Shown here: one piece after another, positions 16,693-24,663 of the stretch
How positions within the stretch are numbered: the first letter of the stretch is position 1
How the letters are laid out: the number at the start of each line of letters is the position of its first letter
Source: Chitinophagaceae bacterium
GTDB taxonomy: Bacteria; Bacteroidota; Bacteroidia; Chitinophagales; Chitinophagaceae
Direction: 5' to 3'
Assembly: GCA_016710165.1 (NCBI GenBank)
Contig: JADJLJ010000004.1
Coordinates: 186,001 to 250,000 of the forward strand
Length of the DNA stretch: 64,000 nt
Notes under the pieces: model-generated
Database searches by the model: none
What the model was told of the DNA's origin: nothing
Seen by the model: the letters and a program-made list of their open reading frames with translations, nothing else
Translations under genes and position numbers: made by a program

Positions 16693-18486
16693 ATGAGCAC
16701 ATCCACTACATCTACCACTTCGCTCAAAGGCGGCGAATGGCTGATCAAAGAAAGCAATGCATTTGAAACCTACATCCCCGAGGATTTTAACGAGGAGCAG
16801 TTGATGGTAAAAGACATGTGTCTTCAGTTCCTGAACACCGAAGTGCTGCCCATCGTTGACCGCATTGACAAACTGGAAGCAGGGTTAATGCCTTCGCTGA
16901 TGGTGAAAGCCGGCGAGCAGGGGCTGCTGGGGACCTCTGTTCCCGAAGACCTGGGCGGACTGGGAAAAGATTTCATCACTTCTACCCTGGTGAATGAAGG
17001 ACTGGGGGGCGGCTATTCATTCAGCGTGGCTGTTGCAGCACATACGGGTATCGGTACCTTACCCATTTTATATTTTGGCACCGATGAACAGAAGAAAAAA
17101 TACATTCCCAAACTGGCCAGCGGCGAATGGAAGGGCGCTTACGGGCTGACCGAACCCAACAGCGGCAGCGATGCCCTGGGCGCAAAAACAACAGCGGTAC
17201 TTTCTGCCGATGGTAAACATTATATCCTCAACGGGCAAAAATGCTGGATCACCAACGGTGGCTTTGCCGATGTATATACCGTGTTTGCAAAGATCGACGG
17301 GGATAAGTTCTCCACCTTCATTGTTGAACGCGGCATGGAAGGGTTTACACAGGGACCCGAAGAACACAAGATGGGCATCAAGGGATCTTCCACGGTACAA
17401 TTATATTTCCAGGATTGCAAAGTGCCGGTTGAGAACCTGCTGGGAGAGATCGGTAAGGGCCACATCATCGCATTTAATATCCTGAATATCGGCCGCCTTA
17501 AATTATGTGCTGCTGCCATCGGCGGAAGCAAGCTGGCATTGAACACATCCGTTGAATACGCAAAAACAAGGGAGCAGTTCAAAACAGCCATTGCCAATTT
17601 TGGCGCCATCAAGTACAAGCTTGCTGAAATGGCCGTCCGCATCTTTGCCAGCGAAAGCGCTTTATACCGCACCAGCAAATGGATCGATGACAAGGAAGTT
17701 GAACTGGCTACAGCCGGCAAACCTTTTAATGAAGCCTTGCTGGGCGCCGCAGAAGAATATGCCGTAGAGTGTGCCATTTTAAAAGTACATGGCAGCGAAG
17801 TGCTGGATTATACGGTGGATGAAGGCGTGCAGATACACGGAGGCAATGGCTTCAGCGATGAATATGCTGCCAGCCGGGCTTACCGCGACAGCCGCATCAA
17901 CCGCATTTATGAAGGCACCAACGAGATCAACCGGTTACTTACTGTTGATATGATATTGAAGCGTGCCATGAAAGGCAAACTCGACCTGATGGGCCCGGCC
18001 ATGGCAGTCAGTAAAGAACTGATGAGCATTCCTGAATTTGGTACGGAAGACGATACGCCGTTTGCAAAAGAGCGCAAGACCATTGCCAATATGAAGAAGG
18101 CCATCCTGATGGTGGCCGGCGCTGCGGTACAAAAACTGATGATGCAGATCCAGGACGAACAGGAGATACTGATGAATATTGCCGACATGGCCATCGAAAC
18201 ATTTGAAGCAGAAAGCACCCTGCTCCGTATCATCAAGCTGGCTGACAAGGAAGGAGAAGCTGCATCACAGGTGAAGATCGATATGATGCGTTGCTACCTG
18301 AATGATGCCGTGGATAAAGTGAACAAGGCCGGTAAGGAAGCCATCAATGCGTTTGCCGGCGGCGATGAGCAACGCATGATGTTGCTGGGCCTGAAACGGT
18401 TCACCAAAACAGAACCGTTCAACAGCAAGGATGCCAGGCGAAGGATCGCTGATAAACTGATCGCAGAGAATAAATATCCCTGGTAG
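16693..18486 (+). CDS. Acyl-CoA dehydrogenase, long (~600-residue) form
   Basis: FAD enzyme of fatty-acid beta-oxidation, oxidising acyl-CoA to trans-2-enoyl-CoA. Visible features: substrate/FAD motif YGLTEPNSGSD (~150-160), CWITNGG, IHGGNGFSDEY (~381-391), and RIYEGTNEINR with the probable catalytic Glu at ~407. After the usual ~420-residue core there is a ~170-residue helical extension as in VLCAD/ACAD9-type and FadE-like enzymes. Substrate length cannot be fixed from sequence. The start ATG at 16693 is followed by a Thr/Ser-rich N-terminus. A strong terminator follows at 18513. Confidence 0.93.
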   Translation: MSTSTTSTTSLKGGEWLIKESNAFETYIPEDFNEEQLMVKDMCLQFLNTEVLPIVDRIDKLEAGLMPSLMVKAGEQGLLGTSVPEDLGGLGKDFITSTLVNEGLGGGYSFSVAVAAHTGIGTLPILYFGTDEQKKKYIPKLASGEWKGAYGLTEPNSGSDALGAKTTAVLSADGKHYILNGQKCWITNGGFADVYTVFAKIDGDKFSTFIVERGMEGFTQGPEEHKMGIKGSSTVQLYFQDCKVPVENLLGEIGKGHIIAFNILNIGRLKLCAAAIGGSKLALNTSVEYAKTREQFKTAIANFGAIKYKLAEMAVRIFASESALYRTSKWIDDKEVELATAGKPFNEALLGAAEEYAVECAILKVHGSEVLDYTVDEGVQIHGGNGFSDEYAASRAYRDSRINRIYEGTNEINRLLTVDMILKRAMKGKLDLMGPAMAVSKELMSIPEFGTEDDTPFAKERKTIANMKKAILMVAGAAVQKLMMQIQDEQEILMNIADMAIETFEAESTLLRIIKLADKEGEAASQVKIDMMRCYLNDAVDKVNKAGKEAINAFAGGDEQRMMLLGLKRFTKTEPFNSKDARRRIADKLIAENKYPW

Positions 18487-18512
18487 GATAGATAAACTGG
18501 TTAATCTATATG

Positions 18513-18539
18513 AACACCTCCGTAATGAGGTGTTTTTTA
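18513..18539 (+). terminator. Intrinsic terminator after acyl-CoA dehydrogenase
   Basis: AACACCTC-CGTAAT-GAGGTGTT followed by TTTTAT: an 8-bp stem with a 6-nt loop and a U tract, 26 bp after the stop codon. Confidence 0.85.
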
Positions 18540-18540
18540 T

Positions 18541-19430
18541 TTCTCCTGGGCGGAGCCGAAGAATTTACCAGGACAAAGGAAAGATCAAGAAGCATTATTT
18601 ATAACTCTCTGATTATTGATGTCACTTTTTTGCTTGCCCAAATTCTTCGGCTCCGCTCAGAAGTAACCAAATCCTTCGGCTCCGCTCAGGAGGGCACTCA
18701 CAATCGATTACAGCCCGATTGTGAGTTGGTTCCCTGATTAAACTTTTGTGCTACTGTGACTTGTACATCAGTAACGCTACTCTTAGGATCAAGCACTTCA
18801 CAATATTGCTGATTGCTTTATATTCAAGGCATAAGGGCGTTTGATACTTTAGTTTACTGCTTTTAATTTAAGAGTAGAGAGATAGTGCTGAAGCTACAAT
18901 AGCACAAAAGATGATTAGTGCTGTATGGCAGGAAGGGGCTGAAATCCTTCCTGCCTTGTCCCGATAGCTATCGGGATTGTTTCTCCTGAGCGGAGCAGAA
19001 GGATGTATCAAGACAAAAGAAAGATAAAAATCAAGGAGAATTACTTAAATATAACTCTTTGAATATTGTCGTCACTTTTTTGCTTGCCCAAAAAGTAACC
19101 AAAAGGGCACTCACAATCGATCACAGCCCGATTGTGAGTTGGTTCCTGATTAAACTTTTGTGCTACTGTGACTTGTACATCAGTAACGCTACTCTTAGGA
19201 TCAAGCACTTCACAATATTGCTGATTGCTTTATATTCAAAGCATAAAGACGTTTGCTGTTTTAGTTTACTGCTTTTAATTTAAGAGTAGATATATAGTGC
19301 TGAAGTTACAGCAGCACAAAAGTTGATTAGTGCTGTATGGCAGGAAGGGGCTGAAATCCTTCCTGCCTTGTCCCGATAGCTATCGGGATTGTTTCTCCTG
19401 AGCGGAGCCGAAGGATGTATCAAGACAAAA
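18541..19430. repeat. Tandem ~430-bp non-coding module, two full copies and one partial
   Basis: Copy 1 spans 18541-18980, copy 2 spans 18981-19392, and a third start lies at 19393-19430. Each unit begins TTCTCCTGRGCGGAGC and ends with the palindrome CCCGATAGCTATCGGG. Each contains an inverted pair CTCACAATCG / CGATTGTGAG around ACAGCC and a nearly invariant ~220-bp core (from GTGCTACTGTGACTTG to GGCAGGAAGGGGCTGA). The copies differ at scattered positions and by two short insertions in copy 1. No open frame is shared by both copies, so a protein is unlikely. This is the only gene-free stretch of nearly 1 kb in the window. Confidence 0.8.
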
Positions 19431-19445
19431 AGAAAAGAAAGAAAC

Positions 19446-19724
19446 CTAATAGCAATCCATCTCCACTTCCCCCATCTCCATCGGTATCCTTCCCAGCTGC
19501 AGCAGCACCGTATTGCAGCGGTGAAGCAGCGGCGCCGGAAGTTCAGCCGTTCGGGCATGATTCCAGAACGTGAGCAGCAGGTTCTGCTGGATGGGCGTAA
19601 GCGGCTCGGTGAGTTTTAAGATCAGGTGGTGCAGGGCCGAGATCTCATCATCCCGCAGGTGGTTAAAGGCATTGTGGGCCAGCAGGTCCATGGTAAGGGA
19701 GAGAATGGTATTGCTTTGCAGCAT
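19446..19724 (-). CDS. Small hypothetical protein (92 residues)
   Basis: Family not recognised. The product is predicted to be mostly helical and leucine-rich (MLQSNTILSLTMDLLAHNAF; ISALHHLILKLTEPLTPIQQNLLLTFW) with an acidic end. There is no signal peptide. It lies between the 430-bp repeat module and a GCCTGCC palindrome and has a plausible ATG start at 19724. Coding status rests on the length and amino-acid composition only. Confidence 0.4.
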   Translation of the reverse strand: MLQSNTILSLTMDLLAHNAFNHLRDDEISALHHLILKLTEPLTPIQQNLLLTFWNHARTAELPAPLLHRCNTVLLQLGRIPMEMGEVEMDCY

Positions 19725-19747
19725 GGTTATGGTTTTAACGTGTATAA

Positions 19748-19769
19748 GCCTGCCTGCCGGTAGGCAAGC
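19748..19769. repeat. GCCTGCC palindrome
   Basis: GCCTGCCTGCCGGTAGGCAAGC, an imperfect palindrome shared with copies inside the tRNA-like gene (12764-12785) and the glycosyltransferase gene (15875-15893). Confidence 0.7.
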
Positions 19770-20002
19770 TCTGACTATAACGTGAAGAAAACGTAAAGAT
19801 TATGTTAGGGAATTGTGATGGGCCGGGAATGTGGAAAGGGTGGGGAAAAGAGGAGTTAATTTGACCCTTATTCATCTGGCATAAGTCAGGAAAGGCAATT
19901 TTTGACTCATGTTTTTGGAACATAGGTCATTTTTGAGGATTTCTGATGCAAGTACGGGGTTTAAAAAAGCGGATGGCCAGGCCAGGTTTTGTGCAGGTAA
20001 TA

Positions 20003-20437
20003 TCAGCGTATGGTCTTTCCAAAAGGCATCATCGATATCTCGATGAGCTTAAAATGCTGGCGGGCAAAAGGAATACCGATGATGGTAATGGTTAAAAGCA
20101 GGCCAAAGACCACATGCATCAGCGCCGTGTAAAGCCCGCCGCTCAGCAACCATATAATATTAAAGAGTATGGAAAGGCAGCCCGTATTTGCTGAACTGCT
20201 TACCACTTCCTTGCCAAAGGGCCACAATACCAGGCCTGCCAGTTTAAAACACTGCAGGCCCCAGGGTATGCCTACTACGGTAATGCACAGCAATATGCCA
20301 CCGAAAAAATAGCCCAGCGCTGCAAAAAAGCCGCCGAAGATGAGCCAGATGAGGTTGCCGGGGAGGTTCAATTTGGGTTTGTATATTGTCGCATGAAGAT
20401 ACAGTAAAGGGTAGGTTAAAAAAAGAGAGTTACGCAA
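20003..20437 (-). CDS. YccF-domain inner-membrane protein
   Basis: Two copies of the YccF module are visible: NLIWLIFGGFFAALGYFFGG..CITVVGIPWG..CFKLAGLVLWPFG and its partner NIIWLLSGGLYTALMHVVFG..TITIIGIPFARQHFKL. Each has two membrane segments, four in total. The N-terminal ~25 residues before LPGNLIW are not typical, so translation may start at an internal TTG. The function of the family is unknown. It neighbours the zeta-like toxin on the same strand but has no known link to it. Confidence 0.8.
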   Translation of the reverse strand: MRNSLFLTYPLLYLHATIYKPKLNLPGNLIWLIFGGFFAALGYFFGGILLCITVVGIPWGLQCFKLAGLVLWPFGKEVVSSSANTGCLSILFNIIWLLSGGLYTALMHVVFGLLLTITIIGIPFARQHFKLIEISMMPFGKTIR

Positions 20438-20449
20438 AAAAGTTCTATA

Positions 20450-21121
20450 TCAAATTGACTCTAATGCGCCAAAAGGATTTTTGTTATCACGGCTAGATAT
20501 TTTCCGGAATAGTTTTGGAAGACCTTTTTGAAACCATCCAGGCAATTTTCCGTGATGTATTGCAAACCCTATTTCTCCATTCTTAAGAAGCGCCAGTACT
20601 TTATGTGTTTGAGCCGAGGTATCAACTATTTTTAATTCGTCAATGTTTTCGAATCTTTTATTGAGTTGGAATAAATTGCCATAATAATTTCTTTCTATTT
20701 CATAGGGCGGAACATCATGTCCTCCCTGTATTGCCCGTTCCTTTACACGCAAAGCAGAAAGTTCAGTATTTGTCAATCCAAAAAAAATCAGGTGAATTTT
20801 ATAACCTGATCTTTTAAATCTTGTAATTGTTCTCCAGTGTTCACTGCTTGGGAAATGTCCTTCGTAAACAAAATCATCTTTTATTGCCAGAGAGGTCTTT
20901 ACTGATGACTCAAAACGTTCATACAGCCATTCATCAGCAAGGTGTTTCGCTTCCTTAATAGAAAATTTTCTTGTTCTGTATAATTCGAGACGTTTTTGCA
21001 TAGCCAATTTATCACCATCAAAAATCTGATAATTATCCTGAATGATTTTTGGTAAATGTGTAAAACCCAAGGTGGATTTCCCCGACCCATTTGCACCTGT
21101 TATGATATACAGATCAGGCAA
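20450..21121 (-). CDS. Zeta-toxin-like kinase, probable toxin of a toxin-antitoxin pair
   Basis: 223-residue P-loop protein: Walker A GANGSGKST at residues 9-17, then a zeta/Pnk-like fold with DGDKLAMQKR, FVYEGHFPSSEHW (probable substrate-binding segment), LIFFGLTNTELSALRVKERA and a VDTSA strand. Zeta toxins phosphorylate UDP-GlcNAc and block wall synthesis; whether this protein does so is inference. Its start overlaps the end of the upstream small gene by 8 bp (21114-21121), the organisation of a toxin-antitoxin operon. It is divergent from the defence operon at 21531. Confidence 0.75.
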   Translation of the reverse strand: MPDLYIITGANGSGKSTLGFTHLPKIIQDNYQIFDGDKLAMQKRLELYRTRKFSIKEAKHLADEWLYERFESSVKTSLAIKDDFVYEGHFPSSEHWRTITRFKRSGYKIHLIFFGLTNTELSALRVKERAIQGGHDVPPYEIERNYYGNLFQLNKRFENIDELKIVDTSAQTHKVLALLKNGEIGFAIHHGKLPGWFQKGLPKLFRKISSRDNKNPFGALESI

Positions 21122-21362
21122 GCCTGAATTTTTTTCTTATCTGATCACTCTCTTCCTCGGAGTATTTTTCAATGACTTTAAATTCATTGATTTTCCTGGA
21201 TAAAACAACTAGGGATATATAACCTTCCGGATGCTCGATATAGCATTGATCTGGAGGCAATTTATCGGAGTTGATCATAAAAGTCAGGCCACTTGATAGT
21301 TTTTTTGCACGCAAGTTTTTAATTGCCTGATTTGCGAGCCTTTCGGAACGATTTAGATTCAT
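21114..21362 (-). CDS. Probable antitoxin to the zeta-like kinase
   Basis: 82 residues, basic N-terminus (NRSERLANQAIKNLRAKKLSSG), a central strand-rich part (CYIEHPEGYISLVVLSRKI) and an acidic helical end (EEESDQIRKKF). It overlaps the kinase gene by 8 bp and precedes it, as antitoxin genes usually do. The family is not recognised by eye. The assignment rests on size, order and overlap. Confidence 0.55.
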   Translation of the reverse strand: MNLNRSERLANQAIKNLRAKKLSSGLTFMINSDKLPPDQCYIEHPEGYISLVVLSRKINEFKVIEKYSEEESDQIRKKFRLA

Positions 21363-21472
21363 AGAATTTCAGCGTGGTTAGTAGTAAACTCAAAGTTAAT
21401 GACATTATTTGATTTTAAAATATTGTGGATCAGTACATTAAGTACATAAAATGCGATTTAATAAAATATTTA

Positions 21473-21509
21473 TACAACAAAGTGTTGTAATTAAGATTAA
21501 AGTGTTGTA
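21473..21509 (+). promoter_or_regulatory. Operator of the defence operon: TACAACA-AAG-TGTTGTA plus a third half-site
   Basis: A perfect 7-bp inverted repeat with 3-bp spacer lies at 21473-21489. A further TGTTGTA half-site lies at 21503-21509, 20 bp (two helix turns) after its twin. It sits 21-58 bp before the ATG of the ribbon-helix-helix gene and close to the start of the divergent antitoxin gene. Spaced half-sites of this kind suit cooperative binding by a ribbon-helix-helix dimer, so autoregulation is likely. Confidence 0.6.
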
Positions 21510-21530
21510 TATTAGTTGAATAATTTAGAG

Positions 21531-22574
21531 ATGAAGTACTTAATTGATATAGCTCCTAAACAGGCCCAAACAATCCAGAAATATCTGGATAATGGAAATT
21601 ATACCTCCTTATCTCAGTTTGTAAGCACTGCAATTGAGAACCAGCTGTCGCTGGAAGAAAATGACATGGAAGGGATGGTGGCTTATAAGCCGGAAACATT
21701 AAACAAGACAATTTCAAATACAGGCGCTGTAATTGTGCCCGGTAGTTTTGAAAAATACAGTTTAAAAAATATTCCGGAGTATAATGAGGTTATTAATGCG
21801 CCCGAATTTAAAAATCTTGTATTTGCTTCCCAGAACATTCCTGAAGATCAGGCTTGGATATGGGGGCAGATAAATAAAATATTTCCTGTAAAAGTTGGTG
21901 TACGTATACTGCATCAGCTGCTGGCAACCAGGCAGTCAATAGAGCTTAATGAATTTCTTGATATTGTAGCAAAAGAAGCAACCAATATTGCTGAAATGCT
22001 AAGAGGGCATGAAACAAAAAACGGCAGAATGAGAGGGGAAAAAACCTCACCTGGCCTGCCATCTGCAGATGAGAAAAGCCAGAGTCGCTATAAATTTCAG
22101 TTTATGGTTTACCTGCGTAAAGATGGACTGATGGATGGAGCTATGTCTTTGATGAAATTCTGCAGTGTATATGAAGAAAGAAAAAAACAAATGATAGGTA
22201 TAACGGAAGCAGGGTTAAAATTTTCTGCTATCAGTAATCCCGTACTGGATGAGAATGATTTTGATTTATCGTTGGGTAAAGAGGAAAGCCTGTTTTACAT
22301 AAACCATATAAAGGAAAATGTAAAGGGGGAGTATGCAGCTATAAAATGGATGCTAGAAAAAGTAAACACTGAAAAAACTACCCGGGAATTACTAAACACG
22401 GAAATAGAAAAAACTTATGGCAAGGTTTGGAGCGCAACCGACGCTATAATAAATACACAGCGGGCAGGTATTACAGCCCGGATGTTTGAACTGGGACTTA
22501 TTGAGAAGGAAAAGGATGGTATTTATGTAAAATATCGGGTGAGTGAAATTGGGAAAAAGCTTATATCAAAATGA
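21531..22574 (+). CDS. Ribbon-helix-helix protein with C-terminal winged-helix-like region; first gene of the defence operon
   Basis: Start placed at ATG 21531; the earlier TTG at 21516 adds five residues. The N-terminal ~45 residues (MKYLIDIAPKQAQTIQKYL, then SLSQFVSTAIENQLSLEEN) fit an Arc/MetJ-type ribbon-helix-helix: one strand, two helices. The remaining ~300 residues match no family I recognise. The end (INTQRAGITARMFELGLI, then KYRVSEIGKKLI) looks like a winged helix. A basic segment (GHETKNGRMRGEKTS) may bind nucleic acid. An inverted-repeat operator precedes the gene. It may be the control protein of the downstream ATPase genes, or a DNA-recognition subunit. Confidence 0.7.
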   Translation: MKYLIDIAPKQAQTIQKYLDNGNYTSLSQFVSTAIENQLSLEENDMEGMVAYKPETLNKTISNTGAVIVPGSFEKYSLKNIPEYNEVINAPEFKNLVFASQNIPEDQAWIWGQINKIFPVKVGVRILHQLLATRQSIELNEFLDIVAKEATNIAEMLRGHETKNGRMRGEKTSPGLPSADEKSQSRYKFQFMVYLRKDGLMDGAMSLMKFCSVYEERKKQMIGITEAGLKFSAISNPVLDENDFDLSLGKEESLFYINHIKENVKGEYAAIKWMLEKVNTEKTTRELLNTEIEKTYGKVWSATDAIINTQRAGITARMFELGLIEKEKDGIYVKYRVSEIGKKLISK

Positions 22575-22626
22575 ATTCATACACCCGGCTGAGCTAAATA
22601 AAATATAAACAAACATTTCAAATTTA

Positions 22627-24660
22627 ATGATTATGGATTATAAAATCTCTCCAGGCACAGCCGGGAATTCAGATATTCCTGAAAGGTATGATGATTTACC
22701 AAATCATAATATTGAAGTCTTTCAAAGTGAAAACATTCAAAATATTCTTGATGCTAAAGGAAAAAATCAAAGCTGTGTTGAAATTCATTATGAGATAAAA
22801 AAACTTGAGAAAGCAGAAAGACAAAATATAAAATCTTTACTCGGAGAAGAATATTTTGAATTGCTTTTAAAGTCTTTTAATCAGTGTGAATCACAAGATA
22901 TTGAAGAGCAAGTTGAAAAAGTGAAGCTTGCTCTAAAAAATGAAGACAAATGGTTTTCCTTGCTGATTACAGAAAAGAACACAACAGGCTTAATTGGCGA
23001 TGAAACTGGCAATGAACGTGGATCAAAGTACCACGCCCTTATGCGACATACTAATAAATCAGAAAAAGATGAAGTATCAGGCGGCACTTTCGGAAAAGGC
23101 AGTTCGGTTTACACCTATTGTTCCGGATTATGGCTTTGGTTTGCATATACAATTCTTGAAAAACCGTGGAATGATACAAGGGCTCGTTTTATTGGAAGAG
23201 GTATGTTAGCTCCATTTACTGATAGAATTGAAAATAGAAGTTATAATGGCCCTTTGTGGTATTCAAGACCGGAACTTCAGAAAGATTATATTAACAATAA
23301 TCCTCAACAAGGCTTGCCTTTTGTTAATAAAAATGCTCATGAAGAGGCTGCCAAATTCGGAATGCTAAAACGCGAAGAAACAGATCCAGGAACGACTTAT
23401 CTAATTCCTGTATTTTGGCCAGAAGGTGTTGATGCTAAAGAAATGAATGCAGAAAAAATTTCCAGAGAATTAAAACGTGAAATTATTAAAAGATGGTTTG
23501 TCCCGATTTATAATTCACAACTTAAGTGTTTTATTAAAATTTCGGGTGACACCGATAATAATATCACTTTAACCAAAAAGGAACTAGATGAAATTCCCGA
23601 ATTAAAATATAAACTTGAAATATTAGAATGGTATAATAATGGCGCTGATAAAGCAGATAAAAGATTTAAAATAGCCCCGATAAAAGTTGAACTGCCATTG
23701 TTGATAAAATCTCAACAAAAAAAAATGGAAGAAAAATATGGCAAGAAAATAGGGAATAAAAAGATTTCTGCAACCATGGATTTAGTTGTAAGGGTGTTAA
23801 ATGAAGATGAAAAAGGGTTTAAGGGGTTTTTAGATGAAGAAGGAATTGGAACTGTTAACAGGGTTGCTTTAACAAGAAATAAGGGTATGATAATTAATCA
23901 TTACCCATATAATCCAAGAACAAAACAGGACTTTAAAACAATAGCAGGAGAAAGTAATTTTGAAGCAATGCTTTTTGCAGGAAGGATGAGTAATATTAAC
24001 CAGCCTGAAGAAGTGACAAGCTATTTGGAAATGTTCCTTAGCTATGCTGAAAATCCTGCACATAATGAATTGATTCATAATGATAGAGATTTAAATAGGT
24101 GCAATCTAAAACGTTTCGAAAAGCAACCTTTTCCTGCACCAGTTAGTAGGGTAAAAGGAATTTTAGATAATATTTATGCAAAAATCCAAGAATTCTTTCC
24201 TAAAGATGACAAGCCTCCTGCAAAAAATGAAATTTGTTCTTTTTGGAGAAAACTTTATAAACTGCCCTCTGTAGGAAATGAAAAGGTAAGTGAACCAAGG
24301 TTTAATTATGAAACACTAGAAGAGGGGTTTGATAAAGAAGGAAGATATTCTTGGAGGCTCAAAGTATCTTCATCTAATCCGGAAAAGAAAGTCAAACTTG
24401 AGTTTGGACATTATTTAAATTCTCATGAGGGTGCTATTAAAACTGAGGAAGAATTCACAAACTTAGGTGTTCCAGAGTTTAAAGAACTTTTGGTAAGCGA
24501 AAATGGAAATCTCGTTTCGGAAGTTGTTCTTGAGTTTGATAAGGAAGAAGACAAAGGTATTCCAAGAGTAATAGAAATAAAGACCTGTCGAATTACAGGA
24601 AACAATTTATTTAAAAATATGGATCCAGTCTTAGAGATTACTGACTCTTTAATAAATTAA
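22627..24660 (+). CDS. GHKL (MORC/MutL-like) ATPase of a putative defence system
   Basis: 677 residues. Three ATP-site motifs of the GHKL fold are visible: N box ENIQNILDAK (35-44), G1-like LLITEKNTTGLIG (112-124) and G2 GGTFGKGSSV (152-161). This pattern (E..QN..DA, then TTGL.G, then GG.FGKG) is the one of prokaryotic MORC-like ATPases found beside DNA methylases. A transducer-like basic stretch follows (KKISATMDLVVRV ... RNKGMIINHYPY). The C-terminal ~250 residues are unfamiliar. No nuclease motif is seen in this protein. The next gene starts 3 bp after the stop, so co-translation is expected. GC content is markedly lower than in flanking core genes, which suggests acquisition. Confidence 0.8.
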   Translation: MIMDYKISPGTAGNSDIPERYDDLPNHNIEVFQSENIQNILDAKGKNQSCVEIHYEIKKLEKAERQNIKSLLGEEYFELLLKSFNQCESQDIEEQVEKVKLALKNEDKWFSLLITEKNTTGLIGDETGNERGSKYHALMRHTNKSEKDEVSGGTFGKGSSVYTYCSGLWLWFAYTILEKPWNDTRARFIGRGMLAPFTDRIENRSYNGPLWYSRPELQKDYINNNPQQGLPFVNKNAHEEAAKFGMLKREETDPGTTYLIPVFWPEGVDAKEMNAEKISRELKREIIKRWFVPIYNSQLKCFIKISGDTDNNITLTKKELDEIPELKYKLEILEWYNNGADKADKRFKIAPIKVELPLLIKSQQKKMEEKYGKKIGNKKISATMDLVVRVLNEDEKGFKGFLDEEGIGTVNRVALTRNKGMIINHYPYNPRTKQDFKTIAGESNFEAMLFAGRMSNINQPEEVTSYLEMFLSYAENPAHNELIHNDRDLNRCNLKRFEKQPFPAPVSRVKGILDNIYAKIQEFFPKDDKPPAKNEICSFWRKLYKLPSVGNEKVSEPRFNYETLEEGFDKEGRYSWRLKVSSSNPEKKVKLEFGHYLNSHEGAIKTEEEFTNLGVPEFKELLVSENGNLVSEVVLEFDKEEDKGIPRVIEIKTCRITGNNLFKNMDPVLEITDSLIN

Positions 24661-24663
24661 AAT

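Noticed and set aside
17068..18248. Several minus-strand frames over the acyl-CoA dehydrogenase gene
   Set aside because: Shadow frames of a clear long coding gene with no independent motif.
18510..19283. Short plus-strand frames in the tandem module
   Set aside because: Not conserved between the two module copies and composed of the repeat elements.
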